Numbered from the stretch's first letter, positions 44,502 to 54,668 are shown. The stretch is 64,000 nucleotides of DNA from JACKAQ01 sp020634975 [NCBI: Calditrichia bacterium] (GCA_020634975.1 JACKAQ010000001.1:1984001-2048000), one strand, 5' to 3'. The notes: generated by a model not told the origin, from the letters alone. Numbers and translations: made by a program.

Positions 44502-46436
44502 TTACTTCTTTTTTGATTGACGGCGCTGGGTGCGATTGCCCTGAGCGGTTCCGGCCCGTCGTTGGGCAATTTGCTCTTTAATGGACAGCGCTTTTTTGGG
44601 CGCCGGTTTATCTGCTTTTTTGGGTGCGTCGTCACCGGAGCTACCGGTTGCGGCGGCATCTGCTACGCCCATTTTTTTCTTGATCATATGTGTTTGCACC
44701 ATGCTCAACAGGTTGAAAATGGCGTAATACATGTTCAAACCGGAAGGCAGCGAATAAAAAATGAAAATCAGGAACAGCGGCATAAAATAAACCATGGCCT
44801 TCTGTTTCGGATCGGTGACCGTCATTTTCGATTGCCAGATCATTGTTAAGCCCATCAAAATCGGCAGAACGTGCAGCGTATCGCCAATGAACGGCAACGT
44901 TGTCCCCAACTGCAGCGCGTCCGGTCGCGACAGGTCGGTAATCCAACCAACGAACGGTTCGCCCCGTAACTGAATGGTAGAGCGAAACACAATGAACAGC
45001 GCAAATAACAGCGGCATTTGCAGCAACATCGGCAAACATCCGCCGAGCGGATTTACCCCCTGTTCTTTGTAAAGCTTCATCATTTCGCTATTGAGGCGTT
45101 GGGGCTCGTTTTTGTATTTTTCCCGCATTTCGGTCATTTTGGGGCTAAGCACCTGCATCCGGCTCATGGATTCGTAGCTTTTTTTGGTGAGCGGGTGCAG
45201 CAGCAGTTTCACCAATATCGAGAAAACAATAATCACAAAACCGTAATTCGGGATAAAATTGTGCAGCGCTGTAAACGCCGGGAGAATGATCCAACGGCTG
45301 ATCGGACGGAAAATTTCCTCATACCAATCGCGGTTCATCACCAGGTTTTCCAGCCCTACATTATATGGCTCCAGATCGCCAATGCTGATCGGACCGATAT
45401 ACACGGTAAATGTGTCGGTGTAAGTGGCGGCTCTTTCCAATGGAAAACCAACGCCCAAATCTGTTTCAAACACTTTCAGGATATGATCTTTTTCGCCATA
45501 CGCCTGCGCCGTCATGTTCACGCTCATATCATCTTTGACATGCGGAATAATTGCGGCGAGAAAATATTTGGTTCGAATGGCCGTCCAGTTGATCTGACCG
45601 GTTTTTTCCAGCTTTTCAGTTTCTTCTTCGGAAACATCCAGCTTTTCCAGTTCACCGCCGAGCGAAACGTAACCGCGCGCGTAATCGTAATCATCGCGTT
45701 TGTTTTCTTCGGTGGCTGCCAGCCCGTTTTTCCAGCCGAACGAATACCAGCGATTGCCGATAAACTGCTCGGGATTTTCGAACCGCACCACAACATCCAT
45801 CGCGTAGCTATCGTAACGGAGCTTGTATTCCTTTACAATTCTGCCGCCTTTGATGGGCAGATAGAATTCCAGCGATGCTTCCGGGTTGTTTTCGTCCAGA
45901 ATAATTTTCTGGCCGTTGGCGAGATCGGTTTGCAGAAGCAGATTATTCAACTTCACATTTTGACCGTCTTTGTCCACCAGCGAAAGCGCCAGCCCGTTGC
46001 CACCAAAAGGCGTTTCGGTGATATTGGGTTGAATCAGGTTAACGTTGCCACCGTAATAGTAGTCATGTTTTTTCAGTTCCCACGATACCAAATGCCCGCC
46101 GCCGCGATTGCTCAGCGTAGCTTTCACTAATTCGTTTTCGAAAAAAATTTGTTTTTCCGATGAATCGCTTTCGATGCCGGTAACGGATGCGGCCAACGCT
46201 TCGGGTTCCGGATCAATCGATTCCCGGATAGCTTCTTCCCGCTGTTGCGGCGGCAGTTGCCGGGTCGCGACCGAATCCGAATCCGCTTTGGCGGCCATTG
46301 CCGAACGGGTAGTATCGCTAACCAGATCACCGGGTACATAAGGGTTTTCGCCACTTAACCACTGCATAAAATACGGCATGGTAAAAGTGACCAGAATAAT
46401 CAGAAAAATACCAATAAACGCGCGTTTATTCTCCAT
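44502..46436 (-). CDS. yidC: Membrane protein insertase YidC
   Basis: A 644-residue inner-membrane insertase of the Gram-negative type. TM1 is at about residues 6-26 ([20 protein letters not shown]), followed by a long periplasmic domain (about 60-370, with [17 protein letters not shown] and YSFGWKNGL). The conserved five-helix core begins around 390 ([21 protein letters not shown] then [13 protein letters not shown]). [17 protein letters not shown] and [20 protein letters not shown] are family motifs. The C-terminal tail is Lys/Arg-rich and could contact the ribosome. The start overlaps the end of yidD by 11 bases, so translation is coupled. Confidence 0.96.
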   Translation of the reverse strand: MENKRAFIGIFLIILVTFTMPYFMQWLSGENPYVPGDLVSDTTRSAMAAKADSDSVATRQLPPQQREEAIRESIDPEPEALAASVTGIESDSSEKQIFFENELVKATLSNRGGGHLVSWELKKHDYYYGGNVNLIQPNITETPFGGNGLALSLVDKDGQNVKLNNLLLQTDLANGQKIILDENNPEASLEFYLPIKGGRIVKEYKLRYDSYAMDVVVRFENPEQFIGNRWYSFGWKNGLAATEENKRDDYDYARGYVSLGGELEKLDVSEEETEKLEKTGQINWTAIRTKYFLAAIIPHVKDDMSVNMTAQAYGEKDHILKVFETDLGVGFPLERAATYTDTFTVYIGPISIGDLEPYNVGLENLVMNRDWYEEIFRPISRWIILPAFTALHNFIPNYGFVIIVFSILVKLLLHPLTKKSYESMSRMQVLSPKMTEMREKYKNEPQRLNSEMMKLYKEQGVNPLGGCLPMLLQMPLLFALFIVFRSTIQLRGEPFVGWITDLSRPDALQLGTTLPFIGDTLHVLPILMGLTMIWQSKMTVTDPKQKAMVYFMPLFLIFIFYSLPSGLNMYYAIFNLLSMVQTHMIKKKMGVADAAATGSSGDDAPKKADKPAPKKALSIKEQIAQRRAGTAQGNRTQRRQSKKK

Positions 46437-46665
46437 TCTCTATCCTTGTTGATTTTGGCGGGACCAAATCGACTCCCCCTTCATGAAACGGATGACATTT
46501 GGAAATTCTCCGAATTGCCAGCCAGCTCCCTTTCCATGCGCCATGTTCGCGCAACGCTTCGAGGGCATATTGTGAACAAGTGGGATAAAATCTGCAGGTT
46601 GGCGGGAAAAAAGGGGAAATAAATAACTGATAAAATTTAACCAGACCAATGAGTACATACTTCAT
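46426..46665 (-). CDS. yidD: Membrane protein insertion efficiency factor YidD
   Basis: A 79-residue small membrane-associated protein that helps YidC-dependent insertion. It is recognised by [20 protein letters not shown] followed by [12 protein letters not shown] and [13 protein letters not shown], the full family signature including the conserved Cys residues. The start overlaps the end of rnpA by 4 bases, and its own end overlaps yidC by 11, so three genes are tightly coupled. Confidence 0.96.
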   Translation of the reverse strand: MKYVLIGLVKFYQLFISPFFPPTCRFYPTCSQYALEALREHGAWKGSWLAIRRISKCHPFHEGGVDLVPPKSTRIENGE

Positions 46666-46997
46666 TTTCGCATCACCAATTGGTGAATATCTTTTTCCAA
46701 TGCGTCATAATCAGTTGTATATCGTTTCATAAAAAAGATGACGTATTGTTGTTTAAACCACTCGGGATTGCGGCGATAAATTTCCCGCGCAAGGCGTTTC
46801 ATTTTATTGCGATGCACCGCATTTCCCAATCGCCGGGGCACCAAAACCGCAAATTTCGCAGAATCTGCGGTTTTGAAAAACATATTTGCAAACTTGCCCG
46901 GCACGCGTTTACCGGAGGATAACACCTCCTGAATTTCAGGCTGGTGTTTGAGCATCCGGCGGCGCGGCAGTGTAAATCGTGCAAGCGGTTTATCCAC
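46662..46997 (-). CDS. rnpA: Ribonuclease P protein component RnpA
   Basis: A 111-residue basic protein that supports the RNase P RNA in tRNA 5' processing. [20 protein letters not shown] at the N terminus is normal for the family, and the RNA-binding block is [17 protein letters not shown] (the RNR-type motif, here RNK). The start is GTG at 46997, inside the end of rpmH: GTGGATAA gives both the rnpA start and the rpmH stop, an overlap of 8 bases. No RNase P RNA gene was seen in the window. Confidence 0.94.
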   Translation of the reverse strand: MDKPLARFTLPRRRMLKHQPEIQEVLSSGKRVPGKFANMFFKTADSAKFAVLVPRRLGNAVHRNKMKRLAREIYRRNPEWFKQQYVIFFMKRYTTDYDALEKDIHQLVMRK

Positions 46998-47130
46998 TTA
47001 CTGTTAACCGCTTACGTCCTTTTGCACGACGGCTTGCCAACACTTTGCGGCCGTTTTTCGAAGCCATACGGGTCCGAAAACCGTGCTTATTGACGCGCTT
47101 GCGGTTATGGGGTTGGAATGTTCTTTTCAT
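46990..47130 (-). CDS. rpmH: 50S ribosomal protein L34
   Basis: A 46-residue ribosomal protein. It reads [20 protein letters not shown], then [20 protein letters not shown] and RLTVSG, a full match to the L34 signature. It opens the rpmH-rnpA-yidD-yidC-mnmE series, and its 3' end overlaps rnpA by 8 bases. In most bacteria dnaA and oriC lie just upstream of rpmH. Here the 201 bp upstream lead to parA, and no DnaA box was found there. Confidence 0.97.
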   Translation of the reverse strand: MKRTFQPHNRKRVNKHGFRTRMASKNGRKVLASRRAKGRKRLTVSG

Positions 47131-47331
47131 GGTTTACGTCTCCACCATTTTGGTTTAGTTTCAAACTGATAAATAAAACAAAAAAAAGTCCTTTTGTCAA
47201 CCGATTTGGGCCAATTTTAACCATCTTGCAAACAGGCTCGATAAATAGTGAATTTTTTTTCATCTAAACTATTGCATTTTCTGGCAATTCACGGTATTTT
47301 TGTCACGATAAACAGAAATTGGTGATTGGGT

Positions 47332-48315
47332 ATGGCACAAGTTGTTTCCTTTATAATACAAAAAGGCGGTTGCGGTAAAACCACAACAACCGTAAATACG
47401 GCAAGTTATCTCGCGCAGCAGGGATTTAAAGTGCTGGCTGTAGATATGGATCCGCAGGGCAATTTAACGCAGCATTTCGGTTACGATACGGATTTGCTCA
47501 GCCCAACCCTCACCCAACTGTTTCTCAAAGAAAAAACGTTTGATGAAGTTGTATTACGTCGCAGCGAAAACCTGCACATCCTGCCCAATAATATTGAAAT
47601 GACATCCATCGAATTTACGCTGTACAAATCCTTTCAGCGGGAATTTGTGCTGCGTGATATGCTGCACCCGGTCAGTCATCAATACGATTTCATTTTGATT
47701 GACTGCCCGCCGAACCTCGGTATTTTGTCTGTGAATGCGCTGGTTGCCAGCAAAGAGCTGATTCTGGTGGTTTCACCGGAATTTTTCCCGATGCGCGCGA
47801 TCAAACCGCTTTATGAAACATACCGGACGGTAAAACAAAGCCTAAACCGAACCCTCAAATTTAAGGGTGTGCTGATGACCATGTGCGATTTCCGCACCCG
47901 TCACGCACAGGAAGTCCGCGATATTTTACGCAAAAACTTCCCGCAGAGTTTGTATCAGAGCAACATCCGCAACAACGTCGCGCTGAAAGAAGCGGCTTCG
48001 CACGGGCAAAGCATTTTCGAATATGCCCCGCAATCGCCCGGTGCATTTGATTACCAAAATTTTGTTGAAGAATTCATTAAAGATCACGCCGAAGTCCAAA
48101 AGAAAAAAAGCTTTTACGAAGACCGTTTCCAGGGTCTTCCCGAAAAAGAGAAAAAAGAAATCCTGGTTTTTGCGCAGCAGAACCTTTCCACATATAATCG
48201 CACCCGACTGGACGGGCTGGTGGAACAACCGGTCATTCAGGAAGCATTGATTATCGAGCGCAACCGGATTCTGGAAAAATTATTTCCGTATCGTCATCAC
48301 GCCAAAACACAGTAA
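47332..48315 (+). CDS. parA: ParA-family ATPase with C-terminal extension
   Basis: A 327-residue Walker-type ATPase of the ParA/Soj family. The deviant Walker A is IQKGGCGKTTTTVNTASYLA at residues 9-28, Walker A' is LAVDMDPQGNLTQHFG and Walker B is FILIDCPPNLGILSVNAL. The usual family fold ends near residue 250. About 75 further residues (from FIKDHAEVQKKKSFYEDRFQ to FPYRHHAKTQ) are charged and helical and are not in typical Soj proteins. No parB follows; the next gene is an outer-membrane barrel. Three parS sites lie 6.5-8.5 kb away, which supports a segregation role. The ATG at 47332 is preferred to a TTG two codons earlier. Confidence 0.85.
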   Translation: MAQVVSFIIQKGGCGKTTTTVNTASYLAQQGFKVLAVDMDPQGNLTQHFGYDTDLLSPTLTQLFLKEKTFDEVVLRRSENLHILPNNIEMTSIEFTLYKSFQREFVLRDMLHPVSHQYDFILIDCPPNLGILSVNALVASKELILVVSPEFFPMRAIKPLYETYRTVKQSLNRTLKFKGVLMTMCDFRTRHAQEVRDILRKNFPQSLYQSNIRNNVALKEAASHGQSIFEYAPQSPGAFDYQNFVEEFIKDHAEVQKKKSFYEDRFQGLPEKEKKEILVFAQQNLSTYNRTRLDGLVEQPVIQEALIIERNRILEKLFPYRHHAKTQ

Positions 48316-48321
48316 TTGAAC

Positions 48322-49134
48322 ATGAAAAAACGCTACGTTTGTATGGTAGCGCTGTTGTGGTGGAGCATTTGTGCCCACGCCGCATTTGATTTTCCGGCGT
48401 ATAGCGCCCGCCATGCCGCGCTTTCGAACAGCTATTTAGCTGCACCGGGACGGGACGGTTTTTTGCTGAATCCCGCGCTTTCGGCAAATGCTGCCGGTTT
48501 TTACGCCGCGCTCAATTATTCCCGGCTCTTTAATCTTGCGGAGTTGCGCTACACCAACGGCATTTTTTCGCTGCCGCTGCGCGATTGGGGCGTGGGTGCT
48601 TCCGTGGAAAGTTTTGGCGGAAATCTGTATTCCGAAACGCGAATTACGCTGAACGCCGCACGGGTGATGCTCTCGGATCGGCTGAGCGCGGGATTTTCTG
48701 CGCATCTCTACCGTATTTCTGTGGAAAATTATGAGAGCACCGGCACTTTTGGTGTAAGCGTCGGGTTGCTGTATTCGCTCTCCGAACAGTGGCAAATTGG
48801 CGCCGCCATCGAAAATATCAATCAACCGGAATTGAATGGCTACACCGAAGAACTGCCGCAGGCAATGCGGATTGGCGTTGCGTATCAACCTGTTGCGGCG
48901 CTGCAGGCTTTTTTATCGGTGGAAAAGGATCGCTGGTATGCGCCGGAAGTTGCTGTTGGCGTGAGTTACCAAATTTCTGAACAGCTCGCGATCCAAAGCG
49001 GATACAACACGCAGGCGGACAAACCGTCGGCAGGCGTTCAGTTCAGCGCGATGCAACTGGATATCGGTTACGCGATGCAGTATCACTTCGATTTGGGCGA
49101 AACCCATTTTTTCAGCGTCGCGTTCCATCGCTGA
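48322..49134 (+). CDS. PorV/PorQ-like outer-membrane beta-barrel protein
   Basis: A 270-residue protein with a signal peptide (YVCMVALLWWSICAHAA). The start of the mature part, FPAYSARHAALSNSYLAA then FLLNPALSANAAGFYAALNY, follows the 'A-R-x-A-A-L-x-x-x...NPA' pattern of PorV/PorQ (UPF0164) proteins. The rest is a run of amphipathic strands with GVGASVESFGG and GVSVGLLYSLSEQWQIGAAI. PorV and PorQ act in type IX secretion, attaching or shuttling cargo. That fits the three T9SS cargo proteins in the window, but this protein is shorter than typical PorV, so its role is uncertain. The gap to parA is only six bases, which makes co-transcription likely. Confidence 0.75.
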   Translation: MKKRYVCMVALLWWSICAHAAFDFPAYSARHAALSNSYLAAPGRDGFLLNPALSANAAGFYAALNYSRLFNLAELRYTNGIFSLPLRDWGVGASVESFGGNLYSETRITLNAARVMLSDRLSAGFSAHLYRISVENYESTGTFGVSVGLLYSLSEQWQIGAAIENINQPELNGYTEELPQAMRIGVAYQPVAALQAFLSVEKDRWYAPEVAVGVSYQISEQLAIQSGYNTQADKPSAGVQFSAMQLDIGYAMQYHFDLGETHFFSVAFHR

Positions 49135-49334
49135 AAATTGGATGCACAATGTTGCAGAATCAAAAAAAGCTACAAATGCAATCTCATTTTTGCTATATTC
49201 CCGCCCGATGAAAAACCGGGTTCACAAATTTCGACCGTTATAATTAAGCAAGGGTTGCAGAAATCCTTATCCCACCTTCTGTATAAGTTTCGCCACCCCG
49301 ACAAATAATCATTTTAAAAATAAACGATACCTAT

Positions 49335-50945
49335 ATGTCTGATTTTTCTGAAATTAACAAACGAAAAACATTTGCAATTATCAGCCACCCGGACGCGGGA
49401 AAAACAACCCTGACGGAAAAGTTGCTGCTGTATAGCGGCGCGATTCAGATTGCCGGTGCGGTAAAATCGAATAAAATTAAGAAAACCGCAGCATCGGATT
49501 TTCTGGATATCGAAAAACAACGGGGCATTTCCGTTGCCACTTCCGTACTTTCTTTTTTCTATAAAGGCTTAAAAATCAACTTGTTGGACACACCGGGACA
49601 CAAAGATTTTGCCGAAGACACATACAGAACGCTGACAGCGGTTGACAGCGTAATTCTGGTGATCGATTGCGTAAAAGGCGTGGAAGAACAAACCGAAAAA
49701 CTGATGCAGGTTTGCCGCATGCGCAACACGCCCGTTATCATTTATATTAACAAAATGGACCGGGAAGGCAGAAATCCGATTGAGTTGCTGGACGAATTAG
49801 AAGAAAAGCTTTCCATCAAAGTGCGACCGCTGACGTATCCGTTGGGAATGGGTTCGCGGTTTCGCGGTGTTTACAATATCTACAAAAAATCGTTTGCGTT
49901 TTACCGCCCGCAAAAAGAACGAAAAACAGAAGACATTGCCGTTTTCAACGGATTGGACGACAGCGGACTGGACAAAACATTTGGCAAAGATGCAGAAACG
50001 CTCCGCCACGACGTGGAATTGATCGACGGCATTTACGAAGATTTCACCGTTGAAGAATATTTGAGCGGCAACCTGGCGCCGGTATTTTTTGGCAGCGCGC
50101 TGAACAATTTTGGCATCAAGGAATTGCTGGATACGTTCATCGAAATTGCGCCCGTGCCAAAACCGCGAGAAACCACCAACGGACTGGCGCAGCCCACCGA
50201 TAAACAATTCAGCGGATTTGTGTTCAAAATACACGCGAACCTCAATCCGAAACACCGGGACAGAATCGCGTTTTTGCGGGTGTGTTCCGGCAAATTTGAG
50301 CGAAACACTTTTTATCATCACGTTCGGCTGAACCGCCAGTTAAAATTTGCAAACCCCGCATCGTTTATGGCGCAGAACAAATCGCTGCTGGAAGAAGCCT
50401 TTCCCGGCGATGTGATCGGGCTGTATGATTCCGGCATTTTCAACATCGGCGATACGCTCACCGAAGGTGACAATTTTATGTTCAAAGGCATCCCGCGATT
50501 TTCGCCGGAGGTGTTCAAAGTGCTCACCAACAAAGATCCGTTTAAATCCAAACAGTTGGAAAAAGGCATTCGCTATTTAACCGACGAAGGATTGGCGCAA
50601 TTATTCACCCGGGATTTGGGCAACAAAAAAATTGTCGGTGTGGTTGGCGAATTGCAGTTCGATGTTCTGAAATACCGGCTGCTCAACGAATTCGGCGCGA
50701 GCGCGGATTTTTCGCCGATGGCGTCGTACAAAGCCTTTTGGGTTCAATACGAATCCAAAAAAGATATCGAATACCTCACGCAATCGTATTCAAACAATCT
50801 GTATCTCGACAAAAATGACAACATTGTTTTCATCGCGGAAACCATTTATTCCTATCAACTTGCCAAAGAACGATGCCCGAACGCCTCGTTTTTGTCATCG
50901 ATCGAGCACAACGAACAAACCCTGCTTTTGGATAATAACGAATAA
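49335..50945 (+). CDS. prfC: Peptide chain release factor 3
   Basis: A 536-residue translational GTPase that recycles RF1/RF2 after termination. The G domain shows [20 protein letters not shown], the [12 protein letters not shown] switch, [18 protein letters not shown] and [12 protein letters not shown]. The RF3-specific middle and end follow ([20 protein letters not shown], then [20 protein letters not shown]). Length is right for PrfC and excludes EF-G. It is monocistronic with about 200 bp on the upstream side. The [11 protein letters not shown] block distinguishes it from other GTPases. Confidence 0.96.
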   Translation: MSDFSEINKRKTFAIISHPDAGKTTLTEKLLLYSGAIQIAGAVKSNKIKKTAASDFLDIEKQRGISVATSVLSFFYKGLKINLLDTPGHKDFAEDTYRTLTAVDSVILVIDCVKGVEEQTEKLMQVCRMRNTPVIIYINKMDREGRNPIELLDELEEKLSIKVRPLTYPLGMGSRFRGVYNIYKKSFAFYRPQKERKTEDIAVFNGLDDSGLDKTFGKDAETLRHDVELIDGIYEDFTVEEYLSGNLAPVFFGSALNNFGIKELLDTFIEIAPVPKPRETTNGLAQPTDKQFSGFVFKIHANLNPKHRDRIAFLRVCSGKFERNTFYHHVRLNRQLKFANPASFMAQNKSLLEEAFPGDVIGLYDSGIFNIGDTLTEGDNFMFKGIPRFSPEVFKVLTNKDPFKSKQLEKGIRYLTDEGLAQLFTRDLGNKKIVGVVGELQFDVLKYRLLNEFGASADFSPMASYKAFWVQYESKKDIEYLTQSYSNNLYLDKNDNIVFIAETIYSYQLAKERCPNASFLSSIEHNEQTLLLDNNE

Positions 50946-51127
50946 TATCTGCAGAAATTTGTCATCATTCCGGCCGGGATAGCAATATTTCCCTGCGATG
51001 CTTCGCAACAAGAAACAACCCGTTTTTCTCGTGACAAAGATCACGATCAATCATCGAAAATAGGATATTCTGTTGATTCCGGAAAACTACGGATTTCCGA
51101 AATCGATACATTAATACAGGATTTTTC

Positions 51128-51991
51128 ATGAAATTTTTTGGACGATACGTTTTGGCGTTACTCGCATATTTGACGGCGATGTCTGCAAACGCAGTTGGGC
51201 AGGTTGGCGGCATCACCGGAAAAGTGGTGTACACGGTAGACAAAAAAGTGCGGGTGCACGAACTGGGCAATCCGGAATTCACCGAACTGGGTCGCGGGAA
51301 ATTTGCCCGCTGGAGTCCGGACGGACAAAAAGTTGCCGTAAAAGACGGCGAAACCATTTACGTAATCAACGCGGACGGCACAAACAGAATCGATTTGGTA
51401 ACCGACGCCGAAGGCGATAACAACTGCCCGATCGAATTTCACACCAACGGAAAAGAAGTGCTCTATATTTACGACGATCAAATTATGGCGGTTGATATTC
51501 ACAGCAAAGCCAAACGCGTGCTGGTGGATTTTGTGGATTGCACCGGCGAAATCGGCATGGCTGCGGATAAAAATCGTGTGGTTTGCCGCGACGGTCACAC
51601 GCTCCGGGCGATTGATCTGGATACCAACAAACACACCGTTTATCACAATGACAACTGTTCGGCGGGCATTTCGCCGGATGGTAACCACATCACATACAAC
51701 GATAACGGCAAACCACATCATTTATACGTGTACATCGATCAGTTGAACGCGACGACGACAAAATCGCAGAATTTCCTGAAAATTTCCCACAGCGTAATGC
51801 CCGGCGAAATTATGGGCGATAATCATCACTGGTCCAATCACAACGACTGGATAACCTGCGAAGGCGACGAAAAACGCAACGGCGTGCCATACATGATCAA
51901 CGTGGTGACCCAAAAAGGCTATGTGATGGTCGATGTTTCCGGCACCAAATATCCCGATTTGTGGGTGGATACGTCCGCAGACGCTGAATGA
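51128..51991 (+). CDS. Exported TolB-like beta-propeller protein
   Basis: A 287-residue protein with a signal peptide (YVLALLAYLTAMSANA). Successive blades carry the TolB/WD40-like pattern [SR]-x-S-P-D-G-x-x-[IV]: FARWSPDGQKVAVKDG, then IYVINADGTNRIDLVTDAEG, HTNGKEVLYIYDDQ, LRAIDLDTNKHTVY and AGISPDGNHITYND. It probably forms a five- or six-bladed propeller in the periplasm. No Pal or TolA partner is near, and it is shorter than TolB, so it should not be named as such. Function unknown; binding of a partner or sugar is the usual role for such propellers. Confidence 0.78.
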   Translation: MKFFGRYVLALLAYLTAMSANAVGQVGGITGKVVYTVDKKVRVHELGNPEFTELGRGKFARWSPDGQKVAVKDGETIYVINADGTNRIDLVTDAEGDNNCPIEFHTNGKEVLYIYDDQIMAVDIHSKAKRVLVDFVDCTGEIGMAADKNRVVCRDGHTLRAIDLDTNKHTVYHNDNCSAGISPDGNHITYNDNGKPHHLYVYIDQLNATTTKSQNFLKISHSVMPGEIMGDNHHWSNHNDWITCEGDEKRNGVPYMINVVTQKGYVMVDVSGTKYPDLWVDTSADAE

Positions 51992-52057
51992 AAAAAACAA
52001 ATTCCTGCGAACGCAGGGTTCTAAATTGTTTATCCAGAAAACCAACTGTGAACATAC

Positions 52058-53512
52058 ATGCTGTTTAACTCTTTCGAATTCCTGATATTTTTTCCGATTG
52101 TGCTCATCCTGTTTTTTGCGATTCCCCATCGCTTTCGCTGGATGTTGCTGCTGGCAGCCAGCTACTATTTTTACATGTGCTGGAAACCGGAATACATCGT
52201 CCTGATTTTGATTTCCACGGTGATCGATTACATCGCCGGATTGCAAATCGGCAAAGCTACGCTGCCATCCCGGAAAAAATTTTACCTCGTGCTGAGTTTG
52301 TTCAGCAATCTCGGGATTCTCTTTTTCTTCAAATACGCCAATTTTTTCAGCCAGTCGCTGCGCGATTCGTTGCAGCAATTCAACATTTTTTACGATTCAC
52401 CGGTGTTCGATTTTTTGCTGCCGGTGGGGATTTCCTTTTACACGTTCCAGTCGCTCAGTTACAGCATCGATGTGTATCGCGGGAGCAAAACGCCGGAAAC
52501 CCATTTGGGGAAATTTGCCCTGTACGTGGCGTTTTTTCCGCAATTGGTTGCCGGACCGATCGAGCGATCGGAGCGCCTGCTGCCGCAATTTTCCCAAAAA
52601 CAATCATTTGATTATGATCGATTCATCTCCGGTGCCCGGCTAATGCTCTGGGGATTTTTCAAAAAATTAGTGATCGCCGACCGATTGGCGATTTACGTAA
52701 ATGCCGTTTACAACGAGCCGGCGGAATTTCCCGCGCTGACGCTGCTGATGGCAACCTACTTTTTCGCGTTCCAGATTTACTGCGATTTTTCCGGCTATTC
52801 GGATATCGCAATTGGCGCATCGCGCATCATGGGTTACGATTTGATGGAAAATTTCCGGCAGCCCTATCTCGCCAAATCGATTTCGGAATTCTGGCACCGC
52901 TGGCATATTTCGCTGTCCAGCTGGTTTCGGGATTATTTGTATATTCCGCTCGGCGGCAACCGCGTGGGTAAAATGCGTTGGTATCTCAATTTGATGATCG
53001 TTTTTGTGGTCAGCGGTTTGTGGCATGGCGCCAACTGGACATTCGTTGTTTGGGGATTTTTGCACGGTGCGTTTCTGGTGTTCGCTGTTTTGGTTGCCGG
53101 ATTGCGCGAACGTTGGTTCCATTTTTCCGGGCTGAGCCGGATGCCGAAGCTGCTCAATTTCCTGAAAATTGTGGTGACCTTCCACCTGGTTTGTCTCGGC
53201 TGGATTTTCTTCCGCGCCAATTCGCTGGGCGATGCGCTGTTTATCGTTCAGCAAATTGCGCAGCTCAATTTCTCCCCAGAAAGCATCGAAGCGCTGGTGG
53301 TGAAAGATCTCGGTTTGGCGGAAATGCTCGTTGCCATCGCCTCCATCGGATTTTTGCTGATTGCCCATTTTGTGCTAAACTCGCAGAAATTATCCGGACA
53401 AATTGTCACGTTTCCACGCAGCGCCCGCTGGGCATTTTATTACGCGCTGATTTTGGGGATTGCGTTTTTCGGCGTGTTCAGCCAGTCGGAATTTATTTAT
53501 TTTCAATTTTAA
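52058..53512 (+). CDS. MBOAT family O-acyltransferase
   Basis: A 484-residue polytopic membrane protein of the AlgI/PatA-like MBOAT group, which passes acyl groups (usually acetyl) from the cytoplasm to a surface glycan. MLFNSFEFLIFFPIVLILFF at the N terminus is typical. The conserved YCDFSGYSDIAIGASRIMGY, SEFWHRWHISLSSWFRDYLY and the catalytic His in SGLWHGANWTFVVWG are all present. It is followed by an SGNH-like gene after 106 bases, the usual pairing for glycan acetylation. The glycan substrate is not evident because no polysaccharide synthesis genes are nearby. Confidence 0.93.
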   Translation: MLFNSFEFLIFFPIVLILFFAIPHRFRWMLLLAASYYFYMCWKPEYIVLILISTVIDYIAGLQIGKATLPSRKKFYLVLSLFSNLGILFFFKYANFFSQSLRDSLQQFNIFYDSPVFDFLLPVGISFYTFQSLSYSIDVYRGSKTPETHLGKFALYVAFFPQLVAGPIERSERLLPQFSQKQSFDYDRFISGARLMLWGFFKKLVIADRLAIYVNAVYNEPAEFPALTLLMATYFFAFQIYCDFSGYSDIAIGASRIMGYDLMENFRQPYLAKSISEFWHRWHISLSSWFRDYLYIPLGGNRVGKMRWYLNLMIVFVVSGLWHGANWTFVVWGFLHGAFLVFAVLVAGLRERWFHFSGLSRMPKLLNFLKIVVTFHLVCLGWIFFRANSLGDALFIVQQIAQLNFSPESIEALVVKDLGLAEMLVAIASIGFLLIAHFVLNSQKLSGQIVTFPRSARWAFYYALILGIAFFGVFSQSEFIYFQF

Positions 53513-53535
53513 CCTGAACAATTTTTCGGTGAAAA

Positions 53536-53560
53536 GATTCCTGCCTTCGCAGGAATGACA
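53536..53560 (+). repeat. Extragenic palindromic repeat (ATTCCTGC type)
   Basis: Arms ATTCCTGC (53537-53544) and GCAGGAAT (53549-53556) with loop CTTC, followed by GACA. This is the same element as 13927-13954. It lies between the MBOAT and SGNH-like genes. Confidence 0.7.
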
Positions 53561-53618
53561 ACCTGAAATTCCGAATAAAGAAAAACCTGAAAAGAATAAA
53601 GAAAAAACTAAAAACCCT

Positions 53619-54626
53619 ATGTGTAATACAATCAAGAAGTTACTGCTGTTTATTTTACCGCTGCCGGCGCTATATGCCATCGCGGTGATTGCCATGAGCA
53701 TGGTGCAATATGGCGATACGAATCTGATGAAAATCGCATCGCGCAATCCGGTTCAGCCGGGCGAGTTCGGCTTTACGCTGGAACGGCTGTCGGAGGTGGA
53801 AACCTATCGCGATATCGACATTTTATTTCTGGGATCGTCGCATTGCTACCGCACATTTGACACCGGATTTTTCGCGGAAAACGGGTTGAAAACCTTCAAT
53901 CTCGGCACTACCGGACAAACGCCGCTGAACGGATTTTATCTGATGAAACGCCATTTCAATCGGCTGCGTCCGCAACTGGTGGTGATCGAGCTATATTATA
54001 AAGTAATGGATCGCGACGGGTTGGAATCGCTGTATGATTTGTCGATCAATTCCACATATTCGCCGGAGATGCTGGAAATGGCGCTGTCCATCAACAGTCC
54101 GCACGCAATCAACGATGTGCTCGGGCGCTTCGCCAGCGACAAACTGGACGTCACGCCGAAGATCGAGCAGGTTGACATCGACGGCGAATTATATGTTCCC
54201 GGCGGCTACGTGCGATACACAAAAATGCCCGCGCCGGAAGAATTGCAACATTTGAATGACACAACCGCTATCGCAAAAACGGATTGGATTCCTGCGCCGG
54301 AGCAACTGGATTACATCGGAAAAATGATTGAATTTGCGCACGCCCAGGGCAGCAATGTGCTGTTACTTACCAAACCGTCGCCGCCGGCCATCCGGTATTC
54401 GCTCAACGATCCGCAGGAACCGGGCAGGCAATTTCAGGCAATCGCCGAAGCATACGGTGTCGATTACATCAACTATAATGGGTTGCTGAAATATTCCGGT
54501 GAGCTGTTTTATGATTACGAATATTTGAATCAGAACGGCATTTTAAAGTTCAACCAAACGCTGCTGGACACGATTGTGCAGAAAAATTTGCTGCCGGTGA
54601 AAAAGCAGTTGGTTGATGGGGAATAA
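53619..54626 (+). CDS. Membrane-anchored SGNH-like protein, MBOAT partner
   Basis: A 335-residue protein with an N-terminal membrane segment (LLLFILPLPALYAIAVIAMS). DILFLGSSHCYRTFDTGFFA carries the GSSH block where SGNH/AlgX-like proteins have the nucleophile Ser. FNLGTTGQTPLNGFYLMKRH and LVVIELYYKVMDR follow. A C-terminal Asp-His pair as in true SGNH esterases is not obvious. Proteins of this type next to an MBOAT gene take the acyl group and finish its transfer to the glycan in the periplasm. The role is inferred from this pairing. Confidence 0.78.
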   Translation: MCNTIKKLLLFILPLPALYAIAVIAMSMVQYGDTNLMKIASRNPVQPGEFGFTLERLSEVETYRDIDILFLGSSHCYRTFDTGFFAENGLKTFNLGTTGQTPLNGFYLMKRHFNRLRPQLVVIELYYKVMDRDGLESLYDLSINSTYSPEMLEMALSINSPHAINDVLGRFASDKLDVTPKIEQVDIDGELYVPGGYVRYTKMPAPEELQHLNDTTAIAKTDWIPAPEQLDYIGKMIEFAHAQGSNVLLLTKPSPPAIRYSLNDPQEPGRQFQAIAEAYGVDYINYNGLLKYSGELFYDYEYLNQNGILKFNQTLLDTIVQKNLLPVKKQLVDGE

Positions 54627-54642
54627 ATCTGTTTGTAGAAAT

Positions 54643-54668
54643 GTGCCCTTCGACGACGCTCAGGGCAC
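54643..54668. terminator. Hairpin between convergent SGNH-like and amidohydrolase genes
   Basis: Arms GTGCCCT (54643-54649) and AGGGCAC (54662-54668) with a 12-base loop, followed by AAAAATTTTC. It lies between two converging stop codons. It may act as a weak bidirectional terminator or be a dispersed repeat. Confidence 0.5.

Noticed and set aside
47131-47331. oriC between rpmH and parA
   Set aside because: The position fits, but I see no DnaA boxes, and dnaA is not adjacent.
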